From positions 28,260-92,259 of the forward strand of contig CANLXO010000013.1 in NCBI GenBank assembly GCA_947495055.1: 64,000 nt of DNA, given 5' to 3'. Both the position numbers and the translations under genes were made by a program. This document shows, piece after piece, positions 1 through 9,404 of this stretch (the stretch's first letter is position 1; each line of letters begins with the position of its first letter). The notes beneath the pieces are model-generated. The model did not search any database, was not told the DNA's origin, and saw nothing but the letters and a program-made list of their open reading frames with translations. This stretch comes from an uncultured Psychrobacter sp. Lineage in GTDB: Bacteria; Pseudomonadota; Gammaproteobacteria; Pseudomonadales; Moraxellaceae.

Positions 1-32
1 TGCTTGGACTATCAGCACCGACTAGCATGTAG
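1..32 (+). CDS. argS: Arginyl-tRNA synthetase, C-terminal end only (partial)
   Basis: The first 32 bases read in one frame as L-G-L-S-A-P-T-S-M followed by TAG. This matches the usual tail of bacterial ArgS, which ends in the anticodon-binding DALR domain. A SPOR-domain membrane protein follows directly, and that pairing is common downstream of argS in Pseudomonadales. The enzyme charges tRNA-Arg with arginine. Only nine codons are visible, so the call rests on the tail motif plus the neighbour; the body of the gene lies left of the window. Confidence 0.6.
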   Translation, partial: LGLSAPTSM

Positions 33-144
33 CTCTGCTATAGACCCAAATCCATGAATAATTCAGCAAGTGCGCTTGTACTTGTTGATATAATGCCCTG
101 ATGTTAAAGGCTCTTTGTTAGAAAATCGCTCAGGAGAAAGATCC

Positions 145-945
145 ATGCTCGCCAAAAAACCAAGAGGCGCCACCCAAAAGCGCAAATCAAGTAGCGTATC
201 AGGCTTATTGTGGATGCTCGTTGGCGCAATACTAACGCTGATGATCGGGGTGTTTTTGTACTTATCGCCTTTGTTTGATTTTAGCCCCGCAGGTAGCGGC
301 GCAGAATCCGATCCTGATCGGCAGGTACAGCCGCGTGTGGATACCGATACCGACAATAGCGACTACGAGTTCTATGACATCTTGCCCAATCAAGAGATGG
401 CGACTATACCGGACGAGGACTTGGGCGAGTTTGACGATCAGATTGGCAGTATCAACGACTTTGAGCCGGACGTCGTAGTCAACCAGACTGAGGATACCTC
501 AAGTCCTACGGATACGGGCAATTTTGGTATCGCTGAGAGTACAACGATAGAGCCTGCTCGCGGCAATAGCAATGCTGCTAATAGCGACAATGATATCGTT
601 ATCGTTGAAGAAAATACGACTTACGATGGGTCGCCCCCTGCTAATAATACGACCTCTAATAGAGCAACTGAGACAGGGACGGCAAGTGTACAAAGAGCGG
701 CGCCTGCAGCTACTTATATTTTGCAGATCAACAGCTTTGGTAATGCGGACGAGGCCGATCGCCGCCGCGCGCAGGTGTTGATGGCAGGCGTGGATGCTAG
801 AGTGGTCAAAAATACCACAGGTAACGGCTTGCCTATCTATCAAGTCATCTCACGACCTATGAATAACAGACAAGCGGTCGCAAGCGCTCAGCAGCGCCTA
901 CAAAATAACGGTATCGACTCTATCATCGTCGAGCAGCGCCGCTGA
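145..945 (+). CDS. SPOR-domain (FtsN-like) inner-membrane protein
   Basis: This 266-residue protein has a basic N-terminus, one membrane helix at about residues 19-41, a long acidic Asp/Asn/Thr-rich linker (about 45-180) and a C-terminal SPOR domain from about 185 to the end (starting near TYILQINSFG). SPOR domains bind denuded peptidoglycan glycans at the division septum, so a role in cell division or septal wall remodelling is expected, with the bulk in the periplasm. The ATG at 145 is preferred over the TTG at 115 because AGGAG stands 8 bases before it. It follows argS, as FtsN-type genes do in related bacteria. True FtsN or another SPOR protein cannot be decided from sequence alone. Confidence 0.85.
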   Translation: MLAKKPRGATQKRKSSSVSGLLWMLVGAILTLMIGVFLYLSPLFDFSPAGSGAESDPDRQVQPRVDTDTDNSDYEFYDILPNQEMATIPDEDLGEFDDQIGSINDFEPDVVVNQTEDTSSPTDTGNFGIAESTTIEPARGNSNAANSDNDIVIVEENTTYDGSPPANNTTSNRATETGTASVQRAAPAATYILQINSFGNADEADRRRAQVLMAGVDARVVKNTTGNGLPIYQVISRPMNNRQAVASAQQRLQNNGIDSIIVEQRR

Positions 946-962
946 ACTACAGCAGTTCTTTT

Positions 963-990
963 AAAAGCGTCAATAGGGCGCTTTTTTTAG
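963..990 (+). terminator. Rho-independent terminator after the SPOR gene
   Basis: A short AAAAGCG/CGCTTTT stem with a 9-base loop is followed by a run of T. It lies about 20 bases after the stop of the SPOR gene and before the next gene on the same strand. The exact ends are uncertain by one or two bases. Confidence 0.75.
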
Positions 991-1023
991 CTTCTTTTTT
1001 TGACTTATTTCTTTCTTAAGAGT

Positions 1024-2127
1024 ATGAGTATAACTATGACATCATCACCTTTAGCTGCGCCTCCTAGCGCTATCAAAGCTTTTTTTCAAAAGTACTTTAT
1101 CGATGCTTTTACCGGTATGGCGCTTGGGCTATTTGTGACCCTTATAGCAGGATTGATTATCTCGCAGATTGGTGGCTGGCTTAACTTACCCTCGCTAGTG
1201 GCTGTCGGCAAATTGGCCTCTATTTTAATGGGTGCAGGTATTGGTGTTGGAATCGCTTACTACCTTAAAGCACCGACACTGGTTATGCTGAGCTGCCTAG
1301 TCGCTGGTATGCTAGGCGCGCATTCTGAAGCGCTAATGGCAGGGACTTTATTTACCCCGCAAGTTGGCGGGCCTGCTACTTTTATCGCCCTGCCTGGCAA
1401 TCCAATAGGCGCTTATCTGGCTTCCGTCTTCGCTTACCGCGCCGGCACCTGGATTGCAGGCAAGACCAAGCTAGATATTTTATTAGTGCCGTTACTTGTA
1501 TGCGCAGTTGCCCTCGCGGTCTGTGCGCTACTCAATCCGCCTGTTGTTGCAGCGGTCAATGCTATTGGGCAGGGCATTCAAGCGGCGACAGAGCTGCAGC
1601 CACTACTGATGGGAATTGTGATAGCAGTCGTCGTCGGTATCTTACTGACACTGCCGACATCTAGTGCAGCGATTTGTATTGCCATTGGACTGGGCGGTTT
1701 AGCAGGCGGGGCGGCGGTCGTTGGCTGCGCGGCACATATGATTGGCTTTGCGGTCGCCAGCTTTAAGGACAATGGGTTTAGCGGTGTTATCTCACAAGGT
1801 TTGGGTACGAGTATGCTACAGATCCCTAATGTCCTCAAAAAGCCTTTAATCTTATTGCCTGCCGTTATCGCTAGCGCTATCGTTGGCCCTATCGCAACGG
1901 TCGTCTTTGAGCTGGCTTGTACAGCGACAGGGGCGGGTATGGGTACAGCTGGATTGGTCGGCGTGTTTGGGGTAATTGAAGCCTCAAAAGAAATTATGAG
2001 CACAAGTCAGATGTGGACGGCTATTATCCTATTGATGTTTGTGTTGCCTGCTGTTATCGCAGGACTCGTCGCTTATGGAATGCGCCGTATGGGCTGGCTG
2101 GTTGCTGGTGATATGAAACTGCCTTAA
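1024..2127 (+). CDS. PfoR/PTS EIIC-type (EIIC_2) integral membrane protein
   Basis: A hydrophobic protein of 367 residues with about nine to ten predicted membrane helices and many Gly/Ala-rich segments. The pattern (GMALGLFVTLIAGLI near the start, GNPIGAYLAS, later PTSSAAICIAIGLGGLAGGAA) fits the EIIC_2/PfoR family of putative PTS-like membrane transporters. No IIA or IIB domain is attached and no PTS genes are nearby, so sugar phosphotransfer is not supported; the substrate is unknown. ATG 1024 is chosen over TTG 1000; ATG 1036 is also possible, and no strong ribosome binding site decides. It stands as a single gene between two terminators. Confidence 0.75.
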   Translation: MSITMTSSPLAAPPSAIKAFFQKYFIDAFTGMALGLFVTLIAGLIISQIGGWLNLPSLVAVGKLASILMGAGIGVGIAYYLKAPTLVMLSCLVAGMLGAHSEALMAGTLFTPQVGGPATFIALPGNPIGAYLASVFAYRAGTWIAGKTKLDILLVPLLVCAVALAVCALLNPPVVAAVNAIGQGIQAATELQPLLMGIVIAVVVGILLTLPTSSAAICIAIGLGGLAGGAAVVGCAAHMIGFAVASFKDNGFSGVISQGLGTSMLQIPNVLKKPLILLPAVIASAIVGPIATVVFELACTATGAGMGTAGLVGVFGVIEASKEIMSTSQMWTAIILLMFVLPAVIAGLVAYGMRRMGWLVAGDMKLP

Positions 2128-2155
2128 TTGTATAAGTCTAGAAGCACTCAAAAAT

Positions 2156-2188
2156 AAAACCCCAGCCATATCTAATGGCTGGGGTTTT
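2156..2188. terminator. Bidirectional terminator between convergent genes
   Basis: A perfect 14-bp inverted repeat (AAAACCCCAGCCAT / ATGGCTGGGGTTTT) with a 5-base loop sits between the EIIC-like gene and the convergent SDR gene. T runs on both strands allow it to stop transcription from either side. Confidence 0.9.
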
Positions 2189-2229
2189 CGTATAAAAATT
2201 CATACCTAAAAGGTTTTTATCCAAAAAAT

Positions 2230-3243
2230 TTAAGCTTGGTGCGTTTTGGCAAGTCTTTTACCTTTTAATCTACGCGATAATTTATTGACATCATTTAACA
2301 CTTGACTATAACGCGCAGGGAATACCCGTTGTAGCGCGTCTATCACTTTGGCATCGTTACCGATTAAGCAGCGCGGCTGATTGGTTGCCGCTGCCTGCAA
2401 AATAATCCAAGCCGCTTGGCTGGCATCAAACTTTAAAAATTTATTGAACTTTTTGATAGCATCATTGCTAAGACCGATATCAATAATACTGTCGTTACCG
2501 CGCGCACTATTAGCAATATTGGTCTTGATACCACCTGGATGAATACAAGTCGCTGACACGCCGCTTTGCTGAATGTCCAACTCTTGACGCAAGCTCTCAG
2601 TAAAACCGCGCACCGCAAATTTGCTGGCGTTATAAGCAGATTGTGAAGGCTGTGCGGTTAAGCCAAACAGGCTTGAGATGTTAATGATATGACCATGCTC
2701 TTTAAATTGTCGTGAGCTTTTGTTTTGATTATTAGCTTTGCTACTACTGTCAATCGCGCTAGCTTTGACGCTGTTTTTTATCAAAGGTAAAAACGCCTTA
2801 GTACCATAGACGACGCCCCAAAAGTTGATATCCATGACCCACTCAAGCTCACTAATACTACTGCCTTCAACCGTTGAGTACAGAGCTACTCCTGCATTGT
2901 TAAAGATAAAATTTACCTTACCATGATCGCTCATGACCTCATCCGCCCAAGCTTCAACCGCTTTGTTATCTGAGACATCCAGCATCGTAGTTGTGACTTT
3001 TACATCATAACCAACCAGTAGATCCTTGGTTTGCGCCAGTTGCTCGGCATTGATGTCTGATAATGCTAGATGACAGCCCATCTGCGCTAAATGAAGCGCC
3101 AGCTCGCGACCCATACCGGAGCCGGCTCCTGTGATAGCAGCGACATGATCGCGGTAATAAGAGTCAATATCTTGATCTTGATGGGACGAAAAGGGCAGTT
3201 GCTGACGCAGCGAGCTTGCCACAGCGGTAACGTTATTAAGCAT
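2230..3243 (-). CDS. Short-chain dehydrogenase/reductase (SDR)
   Basis: Classical SDR of 337 residues. The NAD(P)-binding motif TGAGSGMG lies at 38-45, NNAG at 115-118, the catalytic serine near 190 and YNASK with Tyr204/Lys208. The Asp after the second beta strand (LSDIN) hints at NAD(H) preference, but this is weak. A Ser/Asn/Lys-rich insert at about 158-180 interrupts the core just before the catalytic serine strand; typical members lack it. ATG 3243 is chosen over the upstream ATG 3288 because AAAGGA precedes it. The substrate is unknown. It stands alone, convergent with the EIIC-like gene. Confidence 0.85.
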   Translation of the reverse strand: MLNNVTAVASSLRQQLPFSSHQDQDIDSYYRDHVAAITGAGSGMGRELALHLAQMGCHLALSDINAEQLAQTKDLLVGYDVKVTTTMLDVSDNKAVEAWADEVMSDHGKVNFIFNNAGVALYSTVEGSSISELEWVMDINFWGVVYGTKAFLPLIKNSVKASAIDSSSKANNQNKSSRQFKEHGHIINISSLFGLTAQPSQSAYNASKFAVRGFTESLRQELDIQQSGVSATCIHPGGIKTNIANSARGNDSIIDIGLSNDAIKKFNKFLKFDASQAAWIILQAAATNQPRCLIGNDAKVIDALQRVFPARYSQVLNDVNKLSRRLKGKRLAKTHQA

Positions 3244-3433
3244 GATGAACAATCCTTTGTGTAATAACCTTTGTGTGATAAATGACAATCGTATACAACT
3301 TTAATAAATAATAGAACAAAAGTGGTGATTGTAGATTAGCATAGTTTACGATTAGGGCTGATAAGGATTGATAAACGCCACTGTCATTTTATAAATGTCA
3401 TTATGCCAAGTAAAACAAAAACAGCGCGCCATA

Positions 3434-3462
3434 AAAAAGCGCCTAGCTAGTGCTAAGCGCTT
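3434..3462 (-). terminator. Terminator of clpX
   Basis: Read on the minus strand, an interrupted stem (AAGCGC and TAGC pairing with GCTA and GCGCTT) is followed by TTTTTTAT. It lies about 40 bases beyond the clpX stop codon. Confidence 0.85.
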
Positions 3463-3501
3463 GTTAATACTAATAACGACATCTACAAGTATAATAACCA
3501 G

Positions 3502-4776
3502 TTAAGCAATTTTAGGTATTTTACCTTCGTTAATCACTTCTTCATCTACCATAACCGTCTTGGCATTTTTCATCGATGGCAGCTCATACATAGTCTCAAG
3601 CAGAGCATTCTCAACGATAGAGCGCAGACCACGAGCACCTGTTTTACGCTCCATGGCTTTTTTGGCGATAGCGTCAAGCGCTTCATCGGTAAAGCTGATA
3701 TCAGCGCCTTCCATATCGAATAGATACTTATACTGCTTAACTAGAGCGTTCTTAGGCTCAGTTAAGATCTGTACCAGTGCTTCTTCATCCAGCTCTTTTA
3801 GCGCCGCGAGTACCGGCAGACGACCAATCAATTCTGGAATTAGACCAAACTTAATCAGATCCTCAGGCTCAACTTGTTGTAGCAAATCTGAGCTGCGCGC
3901 GCTGTCATCTTTTGAGCTGACATCGGCGTTAAAACCGATACCGCCTTTTTCAGTACGCTGCTGAATGACTTTATCGAGACCTGCAAACGCGCCACCAACG
4001 ATGATAAGGATATTACTAGTATCGACTTGGATCAGCTCTTGCTGTGGATGCTTACGACCACCGTGCGGCGGGATAGCAGCAACCGTACCTTCGATAAGTT
4101 TAAGCAGGGCTTGTTGTACGCCCTCACCTGACACATCACGGGTGATAGACGGGTTATCGCCTTTTTTACTGATCTTGTCGATCTCATCGATATAGATGAT
4201 ACCTTGTTCGGCTTTACCTACGTCATAGTCTGAGGCTTGTAATAACTTTTGCACGATGTTTTCAACATCTTCACCAACATAACCGGCTTCGGTCAATGTC
4301 GTGGCATCTGCCATCGCAAAGGGCACATCAAGCAGACGAGCCAAGGTTTGCGCGAGCAATGTCTTACCAGAGCCTGTGGGACCGATCAGTAAGATATTAC
4401 TCTTAGCCAACTCGACCATCGCATCATCAGCGCCGATCTTAGCTTTTTTACTATCGCGTGCTAAAGTTTGGCTCACTTTAAGACGCTTATAGTGATTATA
4501 AACTGCTACAGATAGCGCTTTTTTGGCAGCGTCTTGTCCGATAACGTATTCATCGAGCTTGGCGCGTAGCTCTTTTGGCGTCGGTAGTTTTTTATTGACC
4601 CACGAGGTATCAATCTCGCTATCATCGTCAGTTTCGACATCACTATCGGCGATCAGGTCGGTGCACAGCTCAATACATTCATTACAAATATTGGCATCGT
4701 CAGCGGCAATCAGCTGCTTGACATCACTTTTGGCTTTACCGCAAAACGAGCAGTGCGGGGTTTTGTCATCTGCCAT
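3502..4776 (-). CDS. clpX: ClpX, ATP-dependent unfoldase of ClpXP
   Basis: ClpX unfolds tagged substrates and feeds them to ClpP in the cytoplasm. The 424-residue protein has the N-terminal zinc-binding domain (Cys9, Cys12, Cys31, Cys34), the Walker A motif GPTGSGKT at about residue 130, Walker B around [10 protein letters not shown], and the IGF loop (GGIGFNA) that docks on ClpP. Length matches the family. The gene lies 72 bases downstream of clpP on the same strand, in the usual tig-clpP-clpX order, and ends at a strong terminator. A GGAG-type site lies shortly before the ATG. No key residue is missing. Confidence 0.98.
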   Translation of the reverse strand: MADDKTPHCSFCGKAKSDVKQLIAADDANICNECIELCTDLIADSDVETDDDSEIDTSWVNKKLPTPKELRAKLDEYVIGQDAAKKALSVAVYNHYKRLKVSQTLARDSKKAKIGADDAMVELAKSNILLIGPTGSGKTLLAQTLARLLDVPFAMADATTLTEAGYVGEDVENIVQKLLQASDYDVGKAEQGIIYIDEIDKISKKGDNPSITRDVSGEGVQQALLKLIEGTVAAIPPHGGRKHPQQELIQVDTSNILIIVGGAFAGLDKVIQQRTEKGGIGFNADVSSKDDSARSSDLLQQVEPEDLIKFGLIPELIGRLPVLAALKELDEEALVQILTEPKNALVKQYKYLFDMEGADISFTDEALDAIAKKAMERKTGARGLRSIVENALLETMYELPSMKNAKTVMVDEEVINEGKIPKIA

Positions 4777-4848
4777 ATACAGGCGCTCCTAAAATTTAGT
4801 CTTGTATTGCGTAACTAGGCTTTTGATAAGTAAAAAAAGCATCAGTCT

Positions 4849-5535
4849 TTATAATGAGTCAGGGCGGCGCTCTAATACTTCGTCAACCAAACCGTACTCT
4901 TTGGCTTCTTTGGCATCTAACCAGTAATCACGCTCGACGTCTTTTTCGATTTTCTCGACCGGTTGACCGGTACGCTCTGCCAAAATCTGATTGAGACGGT
5001 CGCGAGTTTTTAGGATTTCACGCGCATTAATCTCGATATCAGTCGCCTGACCTTGCGCGCCGCCTGAGGGCTGATGAATCATAACGCGAGAGTTAGCTAG
5101 CGCATAACGCTTGCCGCGTTCGCCCGCCGCGAGTAAGAATGAACCCATGCTATAAGCGCCGCCCATACAGATGGTCGACACCTCAGGCTTAATAAAGTTC
5201 ATAGTATCAAAGATAGCAAGGCCTGCACTTACCGAACCGCCTGGCGAGTTAATATACAGATGGATATCTTTGTCAGGGTTTTCAGCTTCTAAGAATAAAA
5301 GCTGCGCCACGATTAGGTTGGCCATGTGATCTTCAACTTGACCGGTCAAAAAGATAACACGCTCACGTAAAAGGCGTGAGAAGATATCAAACGAGCGTTC
5401 GCCGCGCGCTGATTGCTCAACGACCATAGGGACGAGGGCGGCTTGAGGGCTGCTTTGGATGTGCTTCGCTTCGTTGTGAGCACTCATCAGCATATCAAAA
5501 TGGGGGTTGGCAGTGATGCGATCATAATCTGTCAT
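4849..5535 (-). CDS. clpP: ClpP, ATP-dependent Clp protease proteolytic subunit
   Basis: ClpP is the serine peptidase chamber that works with ClpX. The catalytic triad is visible: Ser129 in GGAYSMGSF, His154 in [10 protein letters not shown] and Asp203 in ERDYW. The segment [13 protein letters not shown] and the handle region [14 protein letters not shown] are nearly identical to those of enterobacterial ClpP. At 228 residues it carries an N-terminal extension of about 20 residues compared with E. coli, probably part of the cleaved propeptide. AGGATC precedes the ATG. It lies between tig and clpX. Confidence 0.98.
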   Translation of the reverse strand: MTDYDRITANPHFDMLMSAHNEAKHIQSSPQAALVPMVVEQSARGERSFDIFSRLLRERVIFLTGQVEDHMANLIVAQLLFLEAENPDKDIHLYINSPGGSVSAGLAIFDTMNFIKPEVSTICMGGAYSMGSFLLAAGERGKRYALANSRVMIHQPSGGAQGQATDIEINAREILKTRDRLNQILAERTGQPVEKIEKDVERDYWLDAKEAKEYGLVDEVLERRPDSL

Positions 5536-5704
5536 AAAAGATCCTATTTATAAGTCTAAAAACATGAGCACTACGATGAATGAAAGTATCATAACTTTTT
5601 TATATTCATAATAGTGGAGTAATCCTGTGAAAAAGTAAAATGATTCCCTATTAATAGGGCGCTTATGCTCAGTTATCAAGGGCACAGACGACAAGATCGT
5701 TAAT

Positions 5705-5741
5705 AAAAATGCCCTAACAGCAAGTGTCAGGGCATTTTTAT
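5705..5741 (-). terminator. Terminator between tig and clpP
   Basis: A stem AAAATGCCCT / AGGGCATTTT with a T-rich tail lies about 30 bases beyond the tig stop. It suggests that clpP is mostly transcribed from its own promoter in 5536-5704. Confidence 0.8.
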
Positions 5742-5771
5742 TACTTCAAGCATTTATAACAAACTGCTCAA

Positions 5772-7115
5772 TTACATTGCTTGTTGCTGCTGTTGCTGGG
5801 CCGCTAGCAAGTCTTGGTAGCTGACTTCTTTGTCAGTGACTTGACCTTGCTCAATTAAGTAATCAACCACTTGGTCTTCTAGAACGACAGACTCGATGTT
5901 CGCGCGTTGCTGCTTATCATTGGTGTAGTATTCAATGACCTCGTTTGGATCTTCGTAGTTTTCAGCCGCTTCTTTAATAAAGGTCTCAACGCGGTCTTGA
6001 TCGACTTCGATACCTTTAGTATCGATGACGCGAGCGACGATGATACCTAAGCGCGCTGCACGTAATGCTTGCTCTTCAAACAGCTCATTTGGCAGCATAT
6101 CTTTATCGAAGCTATCAGCATTCGCGCCGAACTGCTGAGAGAAGCGCTGCATCATCATGTTGCGCTGACGATCAATCTCTTGCTCTAGCATAGCGCTTGG
6201 TACATCAAACTCGTTCTTTTCTAACAGGGCATCAAAAGTAGCTTGTTTAACTTGGCTACGCGCGGCGTTCTTGATTTCGCGTTCCATGTTTTTGCGGACG
6301 TCATCTTTTAACTTATCTACGCCGCCCTCGGTCACGCCAAATAGCTCAAGGAACGCATCATCAATCTCAGGAAGCTTGGATTTTTCGACCAGTTTTACAT
6401 TGATTTTGAACTGAGCTTCTTTGCCAGCTAAGTTTTCAGCTTGGTAATCTTCTGGGAAAGTTACGTCGATGGTCTTTTCTTCGCCCGCTTTCATGCCTTT
6501 GATACCCTCTTCAAAACCTGGGATCATCTGACCACTACCGATAACCAGTTTGAAGTCCTCGCTTGAGCCGCCTTCGAATTTTTCGCCATCGATTGAGCCT
6601 TCAAAGTCAAAGGTCACTTGATTGTCTTTTGCCGCTTTGCCTTTTTTCTCAACGAACTCTTGGCGCTGCTTTTGCAAGTTTTCAATCATCGTATCGACGT
6701 CTGCATCAGCGACGCTTGCGGTATGACGCTCCACTTCGATCTCATCGATACCTTGCACGTCAACTTCTGGGAAGATCTCAACAGTGGCTTGGTATACTAA
6801 AAAATCATCTTCTAGTTTGACATCATCGATGTTTGGCATACCAACGGCGCGGATGTCTTCAGATTTGATCGCTTCAAAGACAGTATCACGGATGACATCG
6901 TTGATAACTTCTTGCTGAATGCCCGCGCCATACTGTGAGCGGATGTGCGACATCGGCACGTTACCTTTACGAAAACCATCAATCTTGGCGGTTTTGGCGA
7001 CTTGACGGATACGGCCTTCGACTTTGTTTTGAATCTTTTCGACCGGGACTTTGACCGTGAGCTGCGTTTCTTTATTAGACAGCTTGTTGGTTGTGACTTG
7101 TAAATCTGTAGCCAT
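5772..7115 (-). CDS. tig: Trigger factor, ribosome-associated chaperone/prolyl isomerase
   Basis: Trigger factor binds L23 at the ribosomal exit tunnel and helps nascent chains fold. The 447-residue protein has the ribosome-docking signature [12 protein letters not shown] at about residue 45, the FKBP-type isomerase domain in the middle (about 160-245; [17 protein letters not shown]) and the helical C-terminal chaperone domain. The C-terminus ends in a run of glutamines, unusual but not disruptive. The ATG at 7115 is the family start; AAAGGTG lies about 8 bases before it. An in-frame ATG two codons upstream (7121) is possible. First gene of tig-clpP-clpX. Confidence 0.97.
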   Translation of the reverse strand: MATDLQVTTNKLSNKETQLTVKVPVEKIQNKVEGRIRQVAKTAKIDGFRKGNVPMSHIRSQYGAGIQQEVINDVIRDTVFEAIKSEDIRAVGMPNIDDVKLEDDFLVYQATVEIFPEVDVQGIDEIEVERHTASVADADVDTMIENLQKQRQEFVEKKGKAAKDNQVTFDFEGSIDGEKFEGGSSEDFKLVIGSGQMIPGFEEGIKGMKAGEEKTIDVTFPEDYQAENLAGKEAQFKINVKLVEKSKLPEIDDAFLELFGVTEGGVDKLKDDVRKNMEREIKNAARSQVKQATFDALLEKNEFDVPSAMLEQEIDRQRNMMMQRFSQQFGANADSFDKDMLPNELFEEQALRAARLGIIVARVIDTKGIEVDQDRVETFIKEAAENYEDPNEVIEYYTNDKQQRANIESVVLEDQVVDYLIEQGQVTDKEVSYQDLLAAQQQQQQAM

Positions 7116-7417
7116 GTTCATTACACCTTTAGGATTAAAATAAGAGTGGACAATCACGCCTCAAAAATCGATAGCCCTGATTGCCGTTGAAATCAAAAAT
7201 AATAGGGGATAGCAGTTACCAAATGGGTATCACTATCAGATAACGCTTATTACCCGCTGATTGGCTGTATAATAAAACCTTTTGCTCTATTACCAGCACC
7301 AACAGCGTCTTTAAACAAAATTTAAAAGTAGAACAGTATAATCTATCTGCTAATTAAAGTAAAAGTTATCTGTTTTTAGAGTCAAACTGAGCTTATACTG
7401 AGCTTATACTGAGCTTA
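7116..7417. other. Intergenic region upstream of tig
   Basis: About 300 bases separate rdgB and tig, both on the minus strand. The stretch must hold the tig promoter, but I could not place one with confidence. Its left part is AT-rich and shows no open reading frame worth calling. Its right end holds the 11-bp tandem repeat listed separately. Confidence 0.5.
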
Positions 7418-7418
7418 T
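7386..7418. repeat. Three perfect 11-bp tandem repeats at the end of rdgB
   Basis: ACTGAGCTTAT is repeated three times head to tail without mismatch. The last copy supplies the first base of the reverse-complemented rdgB stop codon. A change in copy number would leave the stop codon intact. Confidence 0.95.
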
Positions 7419-8068
7419 TACGAGGGTAATTGCGTTAATAGCTGACGGATAGCTTGACCACGATGGCTGATTTGATTCTTGGTAGCCGCGTCCAAACTTG
7501 CTGCACTCGCTTGCAACTTGGGTAGCCAAAACAGCGGATCATAACCGAAACCGCCCTCGCCGAGTGGCGCCTCCAGTATCTCACCTCGCCACACTCCCTG
7601 CGCGATAATTGGCAATGGATCATCCGCGTGACGCACGAGTGCTAATACGCAAACGAACTGAGCTTTTATAACAGTATCTGGACTTTGCGCCCGTATAGGC
7701 TGCAAATCGGCAATGAGCTTGGCGTTGTTTTTGGCATCATTACCATGCTCGCCTGCAAAGCGCGCAGAGTGAATACCTGGCGCGTTGCCGAGCACTGGCA
7801 CGCATAGTCCTGAATCATCAGCAATGGCAGGCAGGCCACTAATACGGCTGGCATGACGCGCTTTTATAATGGCGTTCTCTATAAAACTCAGTCCATCCTC
7901 AATCGCATCTTTAATACTTAGCTCACCTTGCGCAATAATAGTGATATCTAAATTCGCTGCGGCAAATAGCCTATTAAATTCAGCCAATTTGCCTTTGTTA
8001 TTACTAGCGAGAATCCACTTGTCTTGAGTATGAGCCGTTGAGTGGTGCGGCAAGCTTAAGTTTGGCAT
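7418..8068 (-). CDS. rdgB: RdgB/HAM1 XTP/dITP pyrophosphatase
   Basis: This house-cleaning enzyme hydrolyses non-canonical purine triphosphates (dITP, XTP) to monophosphates so that they are not built into DNA. The 216-residue protein shows ILASNNKGKLAEF near the start, FIENAIIKARHAS, the catalytic ADDSGL motif, GGFGYDPLFW and a C-terminal SHRGQAIRQL, all hallmarks of the family. The N-terminus is about 15 residues longer than usual. The ribosome binding site is weak. It stands alone, divergent from sodB. Confidence 0.95.
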   Translation of the reverse strand: MPNLSLPHHSTAHTQDKWILASNNKGKLAEFNRLFAAANLDITIIAQGELSIKDAIEDGLSFIENAIIKARHASRISGLPAIADDSGLCVPVLGNAPGIHSARFAGEHGNDAKNNAKLIADLQPIRAQSPDTVIKAQFVCVLALVRHADDPLPIIAQGVWRGEILEAPLGEGGFGYDPLFWLPKLQASAASLDAATKNQISHRGQAIRQLLTQLPS

Positions 8069-8413
8069 AAAGGCAGTCGTCCATATTCTGTTTATAAGTT
8101 AATAAGTTGGGCTACAAACTGGAGTCTATAACAATCGGTAACGGATATTCGCTCTAGCAGTTGTTATACTAGCCGCCAAGCTACAGTGAATGTTAGCTTA
8201 TAACTGCTGATTTAAGTACAACGCTTAAATCCTCTGGTTTTGATTACATTATGTTTAGAGTGCTTTGTTTAGTACATAAAAGCATTTTCTAAATTTATAA
8301 TTTTGAGCGAAAATTCATTACAATAAACTCAGCCAATTTAGCCTCTCCTCTTTATATACGGCGTTAATCAGCTTTATATATGAGCGGCTAGAAATAGCAA
8401 GGATAAAATAATT
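8069..8413. other. Divergent promoter region of rdgB and sodB
   Basis: This 345-base AT-rich stretch separates the two divergent genes. It must carry both promoters. I see no clear Fur box, hairpin or open reading frame. AAGGA lies just before sodB. Confidence 0.5.
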
Positions 8414-9049
8414 ATGTCAAATATTACCCTACCAGACCTACCGTATGCAAAAGACGCACTAGAGCCACATATCAGCGCAGAGACGCTAGAGTATCATCAT
8501 GACAAGCATCATGCTGCTTATGTTAATAAGTTAAAAGATTTGCTACCAGGTTCTGGTTATGAAGACAAAACATTGCCAGAAATCATCGAAGGCACTGCCA
8601 AAGATGAGAGCAAGCAGACGATGTTTAACCAAGCCGCGCAAGTATGGAACCATACGTTTTACTGGAACTGCATGACGCCTGACAACGGCGGCGGCGAACC
8701 TACTGGTGATCTAAAAGGTAAAATCGAAGAAGATTTCGGTAGCTATGATAAGTTCCGTGAAGAGTTCAAAAACGCAGCAACCTCACAGTTCGGTTCAGGT
8801 TGGGCGTGGCTCGTCACTGATAAAGTCGGTGGTAAGCTGTCAATCATGAAAACAAGCGATGCTGATAACCCCTTAGCGCATGACAAAATCGCGGTATTGA
8901 CTTGTGATGTGTGGGAGCACGCGTACTATATCGATTATCGTAACCGTCGTCCTGATTATGTCGACACGTTCCTAGACAAGCTAGTAAACTGGGACTACGC
9001 CAACGCAAAATATAAAGGTCAAGAAGCAGGTAACGAAGGTCGCTCATAG
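8414..9049 (+). CDS. sodB: Iron superoxide dismutase
   Basis: SodB converts superoxide to oxygen and hydrogen peroxide in the cytoplasm. The 211-residue protein follows E. coli SodB closely: LPDLPYAKDALEPHISAET at the start, metal ligands His28 (EYHH), the His of NHTFYWNC, and the Asp and His of DVWEHAYYID. The NHTFYWNCM segment favours the iron form, though cambialistic use is possible. AAGGATAA precedes the ATG, and a strong terminator follows. It is a single-gene unit. Confidence 0.97.
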   Translation: MSNITLPDLPYAKDALEPHISAETLEYHHDKHHAAYVNKLKDLLPGSGYEDKTLPEIIEGTAKDESKQTMFNQAAQVWNHTFYWNCMTPDNGGGEPTGDLKGKIEEDFGSYDKFREEFKNAATSQFGSGWAWLVTDKVGGKLSIMKTSDADNPLAHDKIAVLTCDVWEHAYYIDYRNRRPDYVDTFLDKLVNWDYANAKYKGQEAGNEGRS

Positions 9050-9070
9050 GACTTAAGTACTTGATTGATA

Positions 9071-9102
9071 AAAAAGAGGACGCCGTTTGGTGTCCTTTTT
9101 TT
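9071..9102 (+). terminator. Terminator of sodB
   Basis: An AGGAC/GTCCT stem flanked by A and T runs (AAAAAG before, TTTTTT after) lies about 20 bases after the sodB stop. Confidence 0.88.
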
Positions 9103-9120
9103 GGTTTAGTTTTTTAGATA

Positions 9121-9161
9121 GTTGTAGGGTATGGTTAGCGCAGCGTAACCCACCATTGAAA
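9121..9161. repeat. Degenerate GTAGGGT...ACCCACC repetitive palindrome
   Basis: This stretch begins with TTGTAGGGTATGGTTAGCG and continues with CAGCGTAACCCACC. The left and right halves pair imperfectly around AGCGCAGCG. It resembles short repetitive sequences of the GTAGGGTGGG...CCCACC kind that occur in many bacterial genomes. It lies 22 bases before the longer repeat at 9183. Confidence 0.6.
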
Positions 9162-9182
9162 GTTAATTCAAATCTCAAAATT

Positions 9183-9337
9183 TTTGTAGGGTGCGCCCCG
9201 CGCACCAAGCCATAAACATTAAAGAATAGATTGAACACAGTTATCTATAATAATTTTGCTACTTCAATTTTTTTAAAAACAGTACTTTTGACTCTAAGAT
9301 TTGGTTCTTGAATGGTGCGCGGCGCTCCCTATATAAA
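9183..9337. repeat. Repeat A, about 155 bp, left of the GFA gene
   Basis: This unit begins with TTTGTAGGGTGCGCCCCGCG and ends near TGGTGCGCGGCGCTCCC. It aligns along its whole length with the unit at 9841-9998, in the same orientation. Shared blocks include the first 25 bases, GATAGATTGAA-like and TTTTGCTACTTC cores, and GGTTCTT-AATGGTGCG near the right end. Its right terminal inverted repeat is degraded. It contains no open reading frame. Confidence 0.85.
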
Positions 9338-9404
9338 TAAAATCATAACTTACTCAAAGTTTCCTAGTTCTAGTGAAATATGTTTTTTAAAATTAAGAAT
9401 GATT

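Noticed and set aside
1000-2127. Sugar-specific PTS permease
   Set aside because: There are no IIA/IIB domains or PTS genes nearby, so only family-level similarity is stated.
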